This document shows positions 26,126-34,896 of a stretch of DNA of 64,000 nt, piece by piece (the first letter of the stretch is position 1; each line of letters starts with the position of its first letter). Both the position numbers and the translations under genes were made by a program. Under the pieces are notes generated by a model. The model was not told the origin of the DNA, searched no databases, and worked only from the letters and a program-made list of their open reading frames with translations. The stretch lies in the NCBI RefSeq assembly GCF_029855125.1, contig NZ_CP123229.1, forward strand, positions 248,001 to 312,000, read 5' to 3'. Source of the stretch: Methylocapsa sp. D3K7. Lineage in GTDB: Bacteria; Pseudomonadota; Alphaproteobacteria; Rhizobiales; Beijerinckiaceae.

Positions 26126-27346
26126 ATGGGCGGCAGTGGCGTCATTGACCAATTCCTGAATGTTTTCACGGCGTATATCGATTCCGGCTTCGGCCTCCTC
26201 GGCGGCGATGTCCGATTTCTGTCGCAGACGCTGATCGCCCTTGATATCACGCTTGCGGGTCTCTTCTGGGCGCTCGCGGGCGAGGCGGACGTCATCGCCC
26301 GCCTCATCAAGAAGACGCTCTATATCGGCTTGTTCGCCTTCCTTATCGGCAATTTCAACAAGCTCGCCAAAATCATTTTTGACAGTTTTTCCGGCCTTGG
26401 CCTAAAGGCCGCCGGCTCGGGCCTGTCGGCTGCGGATTTTTTGCATCCGGGTCGCATCGCGCAGGTCGGCCTCGACGCCGGCACACCGATCCTCACGGCC
26501 GCCGGCCAGCTGATGGGCTATGTCTCTTTCTTCGAGAATTTCGTCCAGATCGCCATCCTCATGATCGCCTGGGCGATCGTCGTCATTTCCTTCTTCATCC
26601 TTTCCGTTCAACTCTTCGTCACACTGATCGAGTTCAAGCTGACGACTCTAGCGGGCTTCATCCTCATTCCTTTCGGCCTGTTCAACAAGACCGCTTTCTT
26701 GGCTGAAAAAGTCCTCGGCAATGTCGTCGCCTCGGGTGTAAAAATCCTCGTCCTCGCCGTCATCGTTGGGATTGGCACAAGCCTCTTCAGTCAGTTCACC
26801 CAAGGATTCGGCGGCAATCAGCCGACGATCGAGGATGCGCTGTCTCTCGTTCTGGCTTCATTGTCACTTCTCGGCCTGGGCATCTTCGGTCCCGGCATTG
26901 CGACGGGCCTCGTTTCGGGAGCGCCGCAGCTTGGCGCCGGGGCGGCGATCGGCACGGGGCTCGCGGCGGCCGGACTCGGCGCAGCGGGCGTGATCGGCGC
27001 CCGTGCCGGTGCCGGCGCTCTTGTTGGCGCCACGTCTTTCGCCGCGCGCGGTGGCGCTGCGATGGCGGGTGCCGCGGCCACCGCCTACGGCCTCGCCGCG
27101 GCAAGCTCCGATGAAACCGGCCTGCGCAGGTTTGGGGCCGGAATGACGGGCGTCGCCAAGGCCGGGATCGGCGCCGCTGCACAGCCCTTTCGCAAAAGTG
27201 CTTCCGGCGGCCCTCCCGAATGGGCGCAACGCATGCGCCGCGACCAGGCCATGAGCCATGGCATCTCCACCGCCGCCCATGCCGTGCGTTCCGGCGAGCA
27301 CGGCGGTGGATCTACTTCCGTTTCTCTCCACCAGGATGATCCTTGA
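26126..27346 (+). CDS. trbL: TrbL (VirB6 family)
   Basis: A 406-residue polytopic inner-membrane protein: several long hydrophobic helices in the first 260 residues, then a Gly/Ala-rich stretch (GAGAAIGTGLAAAGLGAAGV) and a polar tail, typical of TrbL. It forms part of the inner-membrane channel. The intron boundary is one base before its ATG. The original upstream site is displaced by over 2 kb, and the only Shine-Dalgarno candidate now is AGGA at 26112-26115, inside intron sequence, ten bases before the start. Expression may therefore be altered. Confidence 0.9.
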   Translation: MGGSGVIDQFLNVFTAYIDSGFGLLGGDVRFLSQTLIALDITLAGLFWALAGEADVIARLIKKTLYIGLFAFLIGNFNKLAKIIFDSFSGLGLKAAGSGLSAADFLHPGRIAQVGLDAGTPILTAAGQLMGYVSFFENFVQIAILMIAWAIVVISFFILSVQLFVTLIEFKLTTLAGFILIPFGLFNKTAFLAEKVLGNVVASGVKILVLAVIVGIGTSLFSQFTQGFGGNQPTIEDALSLVLASLSLLGLGIFGPGIATGLVSGAPQLGAGAAIGTGLAAAGLGAAGVIGARAGAGALVGATSFAARGGAAMAGAAATAYGLAAASSDETGLRRFGAGMTGVAKAGIGAAAQPFRKSASGGPPEWAQRMRRDQAMSHGISTAAHAVRSGEHGGGSTSVSLHQDDP

Positions 27347-28032
27347 TGACTCCCTTTCGACGCCCTTCGGTCCGCTACGGCAAGACGCGGGAGCCGGAAA
27401 CACCCTATCAACGTGCCGCACAAGTCTGGGACGATCGCATCGGCTCGGCCCGCGTCCAGGCCCGCAACTGGCGGCTGATTGCTTTTGGCAATCTGGGCCT
27501 CGCCGCCGGGGTCGCTGCAGCGCTCGTTTGGCAATCTTTGAGCGGAACCATCGTGCCCTGGGTCGTGGAGATCGACCAGTTCGGCGCGGCGCAGGCGGTG
27601 GCACCGGCCATTGCAGACTATCGTCCAACCGATCCGCAAATCGCCTGGCACTTGGCGCGATTCATCGAAGAGGTTCGCAGCATCACCGCCGATCCGGTCA
27701 TCATCCGACAGAACTGGCTGCAGGCCTATGAGTTCGTCACAGACAAGGGCGCGCTCGCTCTCAACGACTATGCCCGAGCCAATGATCCTTTCGGCAAGGT
27801 CGGTCGGGTTCAGGTGGCGACGGAAGTTTCCAGCGTTATCCGCGCCTCCGGCGAGTCCTTCCGTGTCGCCTGGACGGAGCGCCGTTACGAGAATGGCGCC
27901 CTGGCTGCGACCGAACGCTGGACCGCCATTCTGACCATCGTGGTCGAGCCTCCGCGCGACGCCGAGCGCCTGCGCAAAAATCCGCTCGGCGTTTTTGTTC
28001 ATGCCATCAACTGGTCGAAGGAACTCGGCTAA
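27346..28032 (+). CDS. trbF: TrbF (VirB8 family)
   Basis: About 228 residues. A cytoplasmic N-terminus (QVWDDRIGSARVQARNWR) precedes one transmembrane helix (FGNLGLAAGVAAALVW). A periplasmic NTF2-like domain of the VirB8 type follows. It nucleates assembly of the channel. ATG 27346 overlaps the trbL stop (TGATG), and its own stop overlaps the trbG start. Confidence 0.88.
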   Translation: MTPFRRPSVRYGKTREPETPYQRAAQVWDDRIGSARVQARNWRLIAFGNLGLAAGVAAALVWQSLSGTIVPWVVEIDQFGAAQAVAPAIADYRPTDPQIAWHLARFIEEVRSITADPVIIRQNWLQAYEFVTDKGALALNDYARANDPFGKVGRVQVATEVSSVIRASGESFRVAWTERRYENGALAATERWTAILTIVVEPPRDAERLRKNPLGVFVHAINWSKELG

Positions 28033-29015
28033 TGCGCCTGAAATCTTTATCCACGATTCTCCTCTCCTCCTGCTCGTTGGCTGCCTGCGCGACGTTCAAA
28101 CCGCCTGCGATCGATTATGACCGCGATTATGCGCCCGCCGTGTTTAACGCCGATCCGCCGCAGCCGGTCAAAGTCGTGGCGCTCCGCACGCCCTTGCCTC
28201 TTCCCGGTCAACTCAAACCGCTCTCGGCGGCACATAGGCCCTCACCGGAACCAAAGGACCCGGCGGTCCGGGTCGCCACTGCCAATGAAGCCGCACGCGT
28301 GCAACCGACCCGCGACGGCTACATCAATGCCGTGCAGGTCTATCCTTTTACGGAGGGCGCGCTCTATCAAGTCTATACTGCGCCGGGCCAAGTGACCGAT
28401 ATCGCGCTCCAGGAAAGCGAGCAGCTCGTCGGCTCCGGCCCGGTCGCAGCCGGCGACACCGTGCGCTGGATCATTGGCGACACGGAAAGCGGCACTGGGC
28501 CCTCACGAAAAGTGCACATTCTCGCCAAGCCCACCCGGCCGGACCTCATGACCAATCTCGTCATTAATACCGACCGGAGGACCTATCTTCTCGAGCTGAG
28601 ATCGACGGAGAAAACCTATATGGCCTCGGTCTCTTGGCAATATCCGCAGGACCAGCTCATCGCGCTGCGCCGGCAGAACACGGAGGCGCAAGCGGCGGCG
28701 CCGATTCAGAGCGGGATCGATATCACCCGTCTGCGGTTCCGCTACGCGATCGAGGGCGATGATGCACCCTGGCGTCCGACCCAGGTTTTTGACGATGGCA
28801 CCAAGGTTTATATCGAGTTCCCGCGCGGCATCGCCCAGGGCGAGATGCCGCCTCTCTTCGTCATTGGCCCGGAAGGCGGCGCCGAGCTCGTCAATTATCG
28901 ATCGCGCCAGAACTATTACATTGTCGACCGGCTCTTTGCGGCGGCGGAATTGCGTCTCGGGGGCGACAAGCAGCAAAAGGTTCGGATCGTGCGCACCGAC
29001 GGGAGACCACGGTGA
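28032..29015 (+). CDS. trbG: TrbG (VirB9 family)
   Basis: A 327-residue outer-membrane-complex protein. The N-terminus looks like a lipoprotein signal with lipobox LAAC (Cys19). The VirB9 core follows (YPFTEGALYQVYTAPGQVTDI, then GPSRKVHILAKPTRPDLMTN). It forms the periplasmic and outer-membrane part of the channel with TrbI. Start and stop overlap trbF and trbI. Confidence 0.9.
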   Translation: MRLKSLSTILLSSCSLAACATFKPPAIDYDRDYAPAVFNADPPQPVKVVALRTPLPLPGQLKPLSAAHRPSPEPKDPAVRVATANEAARVQPTRDGYINAVQVYPFTEGALYQVYTAPGQVTDIALQESEQLVGSGPVAAGDTVRWIIGDTESGTGPSRKVHILAKPTRPDLMTNLVINTDRRTYLLELRSTEKTYMASVSWQYPQDQLIALRRQNTEAQAAAPIQSGIDITRLRFRYAIEGDDAPWRPTQVFDDGTKVYIEFPRGIAQGEMPPLFVIGPEGGAELVNYRSRQNYYIVDRLFAAAELRLGGDKQQKVRIVRTDGRPR

Positions 29016-30208
29016 GCGACAACCAAACACCGGAGCGTGACGACCACGAGACCGCGGCTGGCTTTCGCCTCCGGCCCGACCGCCCAAAGGTGATGCGCCT
29101 GTCGCGCAAAGTGCTGGCCGGCCTCGCAGGGATCGCCAGCCTCGCGATTTTGGGCTCGCTCATCTGGGCACTCAGCACGAGCAAGCGCGGCCAGCAAAGT
29201 GGCCAGGAACTCTTCAACACCGACAACAAGACAACGCCAGACGGTCTTGCCTCTTTGCCGAAAGACTATACAGGTCTGCCACAAAACGTTCCGCAACTCG
29301 GGCCGCCGCTGCCGGGCGACCTTGGCCGCCCCATCCTCAACGCGCATTCCGCCGGTCCCCCCGCGTCTGGATTTGAGACGATGGAGCAACGCATGGCGCA
29401 AGAAAGCGAGGCCGCCCGCACCAGCCGATTGTTTTCCACGACCAGTGCAAGAGAGCGGCCGGAGGTCGGATCAGTGCTTGCGGCGGCCACCACAGGAGGC
29501 GTGCTGAATCCGTCCGTTGCAGCGGACCCGAAGCCGTTGATCGATCCCGATTCCTTTCAGAACATGCAGGACCACAAACTCGCCTTTCTTAATGGTCCCA
29601 CCGATCGCCGCACCGTCAGCTCCGACCGGCTGATGAATTCCGCTTCATCCTATGTCCTGCAGGCCGGTACAGTGATTCCGGCAGCTTTGATCACCGGCAT
29701 CCAATCCGACTTGCCTGGCCTGATCACCGCGCAGGTCACGGAGAATGTCTATGACAGTCCAACGGGACGCTTCCTCCTTGTGCCACAAGGTGCCAAATTG
29801 ATCGGCAGCTACGATAGCCAGGTGTCCTTCGGCCAATCCCGCGTCCTGCTTGTCTGGAACCGCATCGTTTTTCCGAACGGTCAATCGATCGTGCTTGAGC
29901 ACCAGCCCGGCGCCGACACGGAAGGCTATGCCGGGCTCGAGGATGGCGTTGATTATCATTGGGGCAATCTTTTGAAGACGGCGGCGCTTTCGACTTTGCT
30001 CGGCGTCGGTGCGGAGCTTGGCTCGAACGGCAATCAAAGCGACCTCGTCCGCGCCTTGCAACGGGGAAGCCAGGACTCGATCAATCAGTCGGGGCAGCAA
30101 CTCGTTCGCCGCCAGATCAATGTCCAGCCGACCCTCACCATCCGGCCCGGCTTCCCGGTCCGGGTCCTCGTCAACCGCGATCTCGTACTCGCACAATATC
30201 AGGGATGA
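29012..30208 (+). CDS. trbI: TrbI (VirB10 family)
   Basis: A 398-residue protein beginning at GTG 29012, overlapping the trbG stop. A cytoplasmic N-terminus, one transmembrane helix (VLAGLAGIASLAILGSLIW) and a Pro-rich linker lead to the conserved VirB10 C-terminal domain (LQAGTVIPAALITGIQSDLPG, RFLLVPQGAKLIGSYDS). It spans both membranes and gates the channel. Confidence 0.92.
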   Translation: MSDNQTPERDDHETAAGFRLRPDRPKVMRLSRKVLAGLAGIASLAILGSLIWALSTSKRGQQSGQELFNTDNKTTPDGLASLPKDYTGLPQNVPQLGPPLPGDLGRPILNAHSAGPPASGFETMEQRMAQESEAARTSRLFSTTSARERPEVGSVLAAATTGGVLNPSVAADPKPLIDPDSFQNMQDHKLAFLNGPTDRRTVSSDRLMNSASSYVLQAGTVIPAALITGIQSDLPGLITAQVTENVYDSPTGRFLLVPQGAKLIGSYDSQVSFGQSRVLLVWNRIVFPNGQSIVLEHQPGADTEGYAGLEDGVDYHWGNLLKTAALSTLLGVGAELGSNGNQSDLVRALQRGSQDSINQSGQQLVRRQINVQPTLTIRPGFPVRVLVNRDLVLAQYQG

Positions 30209-30220
30209 GGACGTGGCACT

Positions 30221-30442
30221 ATGACCAAACTGAAACTCTCCGCCGTGCCCGACGACAGGCCGGTGAAGATCGCCATCGATCTTCCCGCCGCCATCCACCG
30301 CGACCTTGCGCTTTATGCCGAGCTGCTTGCCAAGGAAACCAGCCAGGCCGCGGTCGACCCTGTCAAGCTCATCCCGCCGATGATCGCACGATTCATGGCG
30401 AGCGATCGGGCCTTCGCCAGGGCAAAGCGAACCAAAGACTAA
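30221..30442 (+). CDS. DUF2274 protein
   Basis: A 73-residue protein (PVKIAIDLPAAIHRDLALYAE) of the DUF2274 type that routinely ends trb operons. The ribbon-helix-helix-like opening suggests DNA binding, but no function is established. It starts 12 bases after trbI and is the last gene of the run. Confidence 0.75.
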   Translation: MTKLKLSAVPDDRPVKIAIDLPAAIHRDLALYAELLAKETSQAAVDPVKLIPPMIARFMASDRAFARAKRTKD

Positions 30443-30499
30443 AGCCTAATCCGCAAAACAGACTCGTCCGGCATCGATGAACTGCAGAATAGATCCCCT

Positions 30500-31474
30500 T
30501 CAGGATGTTGGATTTTCCATTTTAAGACTGGCGTTTTGTTCGCTGGAGGTCCCCGCGGTGGATGTGTCGGTCTGATTCCAGGTCTTCGAGAGCGTACGGG
30601 CGAGGCTGACGAACCGGCGCAGAGCCTGGTTGCTGTTGCGGAGCAGCCAGACGCCGCTGAACGGAAGAGCATCGGAATTTCCAGCGATCGGGCGAAAAGC
30701 AACATGCGGAAAGGGCATCGCGATGATGGCTTCGCTCATCAGACTGATCCCCTTTCCAAGCCCCACCATATGAACGAGCGTGTCGCGCGCCACCGGGCTC
30801 TGGCGAATGTCTGGACGCCGATGAAGCGCCGCCAGACGTTGAATGACATAGTCGTGGATCGCCATCCCAACCTCTGATCGGGTGAGGATGAAATGCTCAG
30901 TCTTCAAATCCTCCCATTTTATTGCGTCCTTGCCGCACAGCGCATGCGTGTCCGGCAGAACAACGAACACGCGTTCGTTCCAGAACCGGGCGACGTCGCA
31001 ATCGCGCGCAACGGGCTCTCCCATGACGAAGACGATGTCGAGCTGTTCGGCACGAAGCAGCGCCAAATTTTCGCTGGGCGGTCCTTCGACGATGCTGACG
31101 TCGATATCCGGATGTTGGGCCGAATAGCAGCGCAGCAGTTCCGGCAGGAACCCTGACGCCAGCGAGGAAAATAGGCCGATCTTCAAGTTGCCTCTCTCGA
31201 CGCGTCCGGCCTTGCCAGCCAACATCACCGCCGAATCGAGATGATCGAGCGCCATTTTGATATGCTCAAAGAAATTATGGCCAGCATCGGTCACTTTGAC
31301 TCCCGCATGATGGCGATCGAACAGATCGACGCCCAGAAGGTTCTCGAGCGCTCTCACGCGCTTGCTGACGCTGGATTGGCAAATGCCTAGCGCCTCCGCG
31401 GCGCGGCGGAAACTGAGATGCTCCGCGACCTTCAAGGCCTGCATCACCGAGATCAGTTCAATTTTCGGGTTCAT
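30500..31474 (-). CDS. LysR-family transcriptional regulator
   Basis: About 324 residues from ATG 31474, which has AAGGGG at the right distance. An upstream in-frame start at 31618 would add 48 residues unlike the family. The N-terminal winged helix-turn-helix reads ALKVAEHLSFRRAAEALGICQSSVSKRVRALE. A periplasmic-binding-protein-like effector domain follows. It is convergent with the trb operon, a common neighbour arrangement in alphaproteobacterial trb islands. The target and inducer are unknown. Confidence 0.85.
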   Translation of the reverse strand: MNPKIELISVMQALKVAEHLSFRRAAEALGICQSSVSKRVRALENLLGVDLFDRHHAGVKVTDAGHNFFEHIKMALDHLDSAVMLAGKAGRVERGNLKIGLFSSLASGFLPELLRCYSAQHPDIDVSIVEGPPSENLALLRAEQLDIVFVMGEPVARDCDVARFWNERVFVVLPDTHALCGKDAIKWEDLKTEHFILTRSEVGMAIHDYVIQRLAALHRRPDIRQSPVARDTLVHMVGLGKGISLMSEAIIAMPFPHVAFRPIAGNSDALPFSGVWLLRNSNQALRRFVSLARTLSKTWNQTDTSTAGTSSEQNASLKMENPTS

Positions 31475-32140
31475 CGAAATCCCCTTAAAAACATTGGGGA
31501 GTTGCGCACCTGCGTGCCGTTTCGGCCGCACGTTGAAAGCGATTCCCTCAAAATAAATGCGGGCTGTTCCAATGCGCCGACTCTCGATCGAGACCTCGAG
31601 CTGGCATGAGTTGCCCAATTAAATCCGTGCTATAAACGCTGTCCGCAAATTGGACCGGTGTCCCGCCAGATCTCGCCGGTGGGAATGACCCGAGACGAGC
31701 CAGAGTCCCGCGCCTACAACCCCTCCCTTTCAATGAAGGCGAAACATCGCCTCAATATCAGACTGCGTCCAATATCCAATGCCAAAGCATCTCTAAAGCA
31801 TCTTTCGTGATCATATCCAATTATATGTCGTTCATTAACGAATTTTGTCCATATCCACGCCGTCTTGGGAGAAAATCTTATTTCGATGCGTGCTTTTCGG
31901 CCAGTTTGATTTCGTGCCAGGCAAGACCGTCCAGCCCTTTGCGTCCCTTCATTCATTTCAAGAGTGTCGTCCCGCATTACCTCCAGCCACACACTTAACC
32001 CCGATGGCCATCGCCCGACGCTGGCCGACAAGAACTGCAAGACGCTGACGCTCCACCATTTGAGACTGTCTCAGGGAGCGTTGCGAACAAAAGAGAAACA
32101 TGCTTCTTTCACTCAGCAGTCCCCGAGCGATTCGCAGCCC
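31475..32140. other. Intergenic stretch between LysR and helicase genes
   Basis: No gene is supported over about 660 bases. It should contain the LysR promoter on its left and the helicase promoter on its right, where a LexA-like site lies at 32085-32099. Reading frames here on both strands give no recognisable protein. Confidence 0.4.
32085..32099. promoter_or_regulatory. LexA-like (SOS) box, one mismatch
   Basis: GAACAAAAGAGAAAC fits the alphaproteobacterial LexA motif GAAC-N7-GAAC with one mismatch in the last half-site. It lies 42 bases before the helicase start at 32141. It resembles the perfect site before imuA (GAACAAATGTAGAAC at 37836). It suggests the helicase-SRAP-dinB run is damage-inducible. 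Confidence 0.45.
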
Positions 32141-34213
32141 ATGTCCGCGGCCTATCTCGATAAGCTCAATCCCGAACAGCGACGCGCCGTCGAGCATGGC
32201 GTGCGCGATAAGCCATGCGCGCCCTGTGCCCCGCTCCTCGTGATCGCCGGGGCGGGCTCGGGCAAGACCAACACGCTCGCCCATCGCGTCGCGCATTTGA
32301 TCGTCAAAGGTGCCGATCCACGCCGAATCCTCTTGATGACATTCTCAAGGCGCGCGGCGACCGAGATGACGCGGCGCGTCGAGCGGATCACCCGCCAGGT
32401 GATGGGGGATCGCGCTGGCGTTTTGACAGACTCGCTCACCTGGGCGGGGACGTTCCACGGGATCGGCGCGCGGCTGTTGCGCGACTATGCCGGCCAGATT
32501 GGGCTCGATCCGTCGTTCACAATCCATGATCGCGAGGATTCCGCCGATCTGATGAATCTGGTCCGGCATGAGCTTGGTTTCTCGAAGACCAAGAGCCGAT
32601 TTCCGATGAAAGGCACCTGCCTTGCGATCTACTCGCGCTGTGTGAACGCGGAACTCGTGATCGATGACGTACTGAAGACTTCTTTTCCCTGGTGCGCCGC
32701 CTGGGCGGCCGAGCTGCGCGGACTCTTCGTAGCCTATGTGGAAGCCAAGCAACGCCAGAATGTCCTCGATTACGATGATCTTTTGCTCTACTGGGCGCAG
32801 ACTGTGAGCGACCGAGGCCTCGCCGACGATATCGGCGGGCGGTTCGACCATGTCCTCGTCGACGAATATCAAGACACCAACCGCCTCCAGTCATCGATCC
32901 TGCTGGCACTAAAACCCGATGGACGCGGACTCACCGTCGTCGGGGATGACGCGCAGTCGATCTATTCGTTTCGCGCCGCAACCGTCCGGAACATTCTCGA
33001 CTTCCCTCGTCAGTTTTCTCCTGAAGCAGAAATCATCACGCTCGATCGCAATTATCGTTCGACGCGACCGATTCTCGCGGCCGCCAACGGCGTCATCGAT
33101 CTGGCGGCCGAGCGCTTCACCAAGAATCTTTGGACCGACCGGAATTCGGCCGAACGCCCGCACCTCATCAACGTCCGCGACGAGGCCGGCCAGGCCGCCT
33201 ATGTCGTCGAATGCGTCTTGGAGAACCGCGAGGGTGGTTCGGCGCTGAAGCAGCAGGCGATTTTGTTCCGGGCCTCGCATCACAGTGGGCCCCTCGAAGT
33301 GGAACTGACCCGCCGCAATATTCCCTTCGTGAAGTTTGGCGGCCTCAAATTCCTGGAGGCTGCCCATATCAAGGATCTGCTGGCGCTTCTGCGTTTCGTC
33401 GAGAACCCGCGCGATCGCGTCGCAGGCTTCCGGGTGCTGCAGATGATGCCCGGCGTCGGATCGGCTTCGGCACAGCGCGTGCTCGACCACATGATGGCCT
33501 CGGTGAATCCGATTCAAGCACTCATCGATGCACCTCCACCGCCCCGCGCCGGCGACAACTGGATATCCTTTGTCACGACTGTCACCGACCTGCACGCCGG
33601 CAGCGCCGGCTGGCCCGCCGAACTTGAGCGCGCACGCCTCTGGTACGAACCGCATCTCGAGCGCATTCACGAGGATGCCGTCACGCGGCGCGCCGATCTC
33701 ATGCAACTCGAGCAGATCGCTTGCGGCTATCCCTCGCGCGAGCGGTTCTTGACGGAGCTCACGCTCGATCCGCCGGACGCGACGAGCGATCAGGCAGGCG
33801 TGCCACTGCTCGACGAGGATTATCTGATCCTTTCGACGATCCATTCGGCCAAGGGCCAAGAATGGAAATCGGTTTTCGTGCTCAATGTCGTCGACGGCTG
33901 CATCCCGTCCGATCTTGGCACCGGCACAACGGCCGAGATCGAAGAGGAGCGCCGCCTGCTCTATGTCGCAATGACACGTGCCAAGGACAATTTGCATCTC
34001 ATTACCCCGCAGCGCTTCTTTACGCACGGCCAAAGTGCGCAAGGGGACCGGCACGTTTACGCCGCGAGGACGCGCTTCATTCCGGACGGGTTGTTGAGCC
34101 TGTTCAACAAGACGGCTTGGCCGGTGATCGCAGCCGGATCGGCAAGCGTGCGAGGCTCAAGCCAGGGCATGCGCGTCGATGTCGGCGCCCGCATGCGCGG
34201 CATGTGGCGATGA
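32141..34213 (+). CDS. UvrD/Rep-type ATP-dependent DNA helicase
   Basis: About 690 residues from ATG 32141 (MSAAYLDKLNPEQRRAVEHG, which contains the Q motif). Motif I is IAGAGSGKTNTLAHR, motif II VDEYQDTN, motif III VGDDAQSIYSFR, motif IV LDRNYRST, motif V STIHSAKGQEW and motif VI LLYVAMTRAK. All SF1A motifs are present, so it is probably active as a 3'-5' helicase. It is shorter than chromosomal UvrD and lies with a SRAP protein and DNA polymerase IV, arguing for a DNA-damage role carried by the element. The open frame extends upstream to 31964 but without family similarity. Confidence 0.88.
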   Translation: MSAAYLDKLNPEQRRAVEHGVRDKPCAPCAPLLVIAGAGSGKTNTLAHRVAHLIVKGADPRRILLMTFSRRAATEMTRRVERITRQVMGDRAGVLTDSLTWAGTFHGIGARLLRDYAGQIGLDPSFTIHDREDSADLMNLVRHELGFSKTKSRFPMKGTCLAIYSRCVNAELVIDDVLKTSFPWCAAWAAELRGLFVAYVEAKQRQNVLDYDDLLLYWAQTVSDRGLADDIGGRFDHVLVDEYQDTNRLQSSILLALKPDGRGLTVVGDDAQSIYSFRAATVRNILDFPRQFSPEAEIITLDRNYRSTRPILAAANGVIDLAAERFTKNLWTDRNSAERPHLINVRDEAGQAAYVVECVLENREGGSALKQQAILFRASHHSGPLEVELTRRNIPFVKFGGLKFLEAAHIKDLLALLRFVENPRDRVAGFRVLQMMPGVGSASAQRVLDHMMASVNPIQALIDAPPPPRAGDNWISFVTTVTDLHAGSAGWPAELERARLWYEPHLERIHEDAVTRRADLMQLEQIACGYPSRERFLTELTLDPPDATSDQAGVPLLDEDYLILSTIHSAKGQEWKSVFVLNVVDGCIPSDLGTGTTAEIEEERRLLYVAMTRAKDNLHLITPQRFFTHGQSAQGDRHVYAARTRFIPDGLLSLFNKTAWPVIAAGSASVRGSSQGMRVDVGARMRGMWR

Positions 34214-34225
34214 GGGGGCTGGCCC

Positions 34226-34891
34226 TTGTGCAACTTATATTCGGTGACGAAAGGCCAACAGGCGATCCGCGAATTCACTGGCGCCATGCGCGACACGACG
34301 GGAAACCTCCCGCCTCTCTCTGGCATATTCCCGGATTACGCGGCCCCAATCGTGCGCAATCACCCCGACGGCCGGGAGCTGACGATGGCGCGCTGGGGCA
34401 TGCCGTCCCCGGTGTTCGCTCTCAAGGGGAAGAAGTCCGATCCGGGCGTCACCAATGTCCGCAATGTCAAATCCCCGCACTGGCGGCGCTGGCTGGGGGT
34501 CGAGAGCCGGTGTGTCGTACCCTTTACCGGTTTCTCCGAAAATGAGGCGCTGCCGGACGGCACCCACCCTCCCGTCTGGTTCGCCTTCGACGAGAGGCGG
34601 CCGCTCGCTTTCTTCGCGGGCATTTGGACACGCTGGACCTCCGTCCGGAAGGTCAAGGAAGGCGAGACGACGAACGACATTTTCGCTTTTCTGACAACCG
34701 AGCCAAACAAGGTGGTCGGAGCCATCCACCCCAAGGCAATGCCAGTCATTTTAACGACGCCCGAGGAAATCGACATCTGGATGAATGCTTCTCCCGAAGA
34801 AGCACTGAAACTTCAGCGTCCCCTGCCCGACGATGCTTTGATGATCGTTGGCCGTGGTGAGAAGAAAGACGAGGGAGGCCTGGTGGCCTGA
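34226..34891 (+). CDS. SRAP (YedK/HMCES) abasic-site shielding protein
   Basis: A 221-residue SOS-response-associated peptidase-fold protein that crosslinks to abasic sites in single-stranded DNA. It must begin Met-Cys, since Cys2 forms the DNA adduct. Here MCNLYSVTKG starts at a TTG codon (34226), preceded by GAGGGGG at 34212-34218. The conserved NVRNVKSPHWRRWL, the RCVVPFTGFSE segment with its catalytic glutamate, and IHPKAMPVIL (active-site histidine) are all present. It lies 12 bases after the helicase and five before dinB. Confidence 0.9.
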   Translation: MCNLYSVTKGQQAIREFTGAMRDTTGNLPPLSGIFPDYAAPIVRNHPDGRELTMARWGMPSPVFALKGKKSDPGVTNVRNVKSPHWRRWLGVESRCVVPFTGFSENEALPDGTHPPVWFAFDERRPLAFFAGIWTRWTSVRKVKEGETTNDIFAFLTTEPNKVVGAIHPKAMPVILTTPEEIDIWMNASPEEALKLQRPLPDDALMIVGRGEKKDEGGLVA

Positions 34892-34896
34892 TTGCC

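Noticed and set aside
23829..26130. Group II intron as an interruption of the trbL coding sequence
   Set aside because: The intron 5' end lies one base before the trbL ATG and the trbK stop is just outside the other end, so both coding regions are whole.
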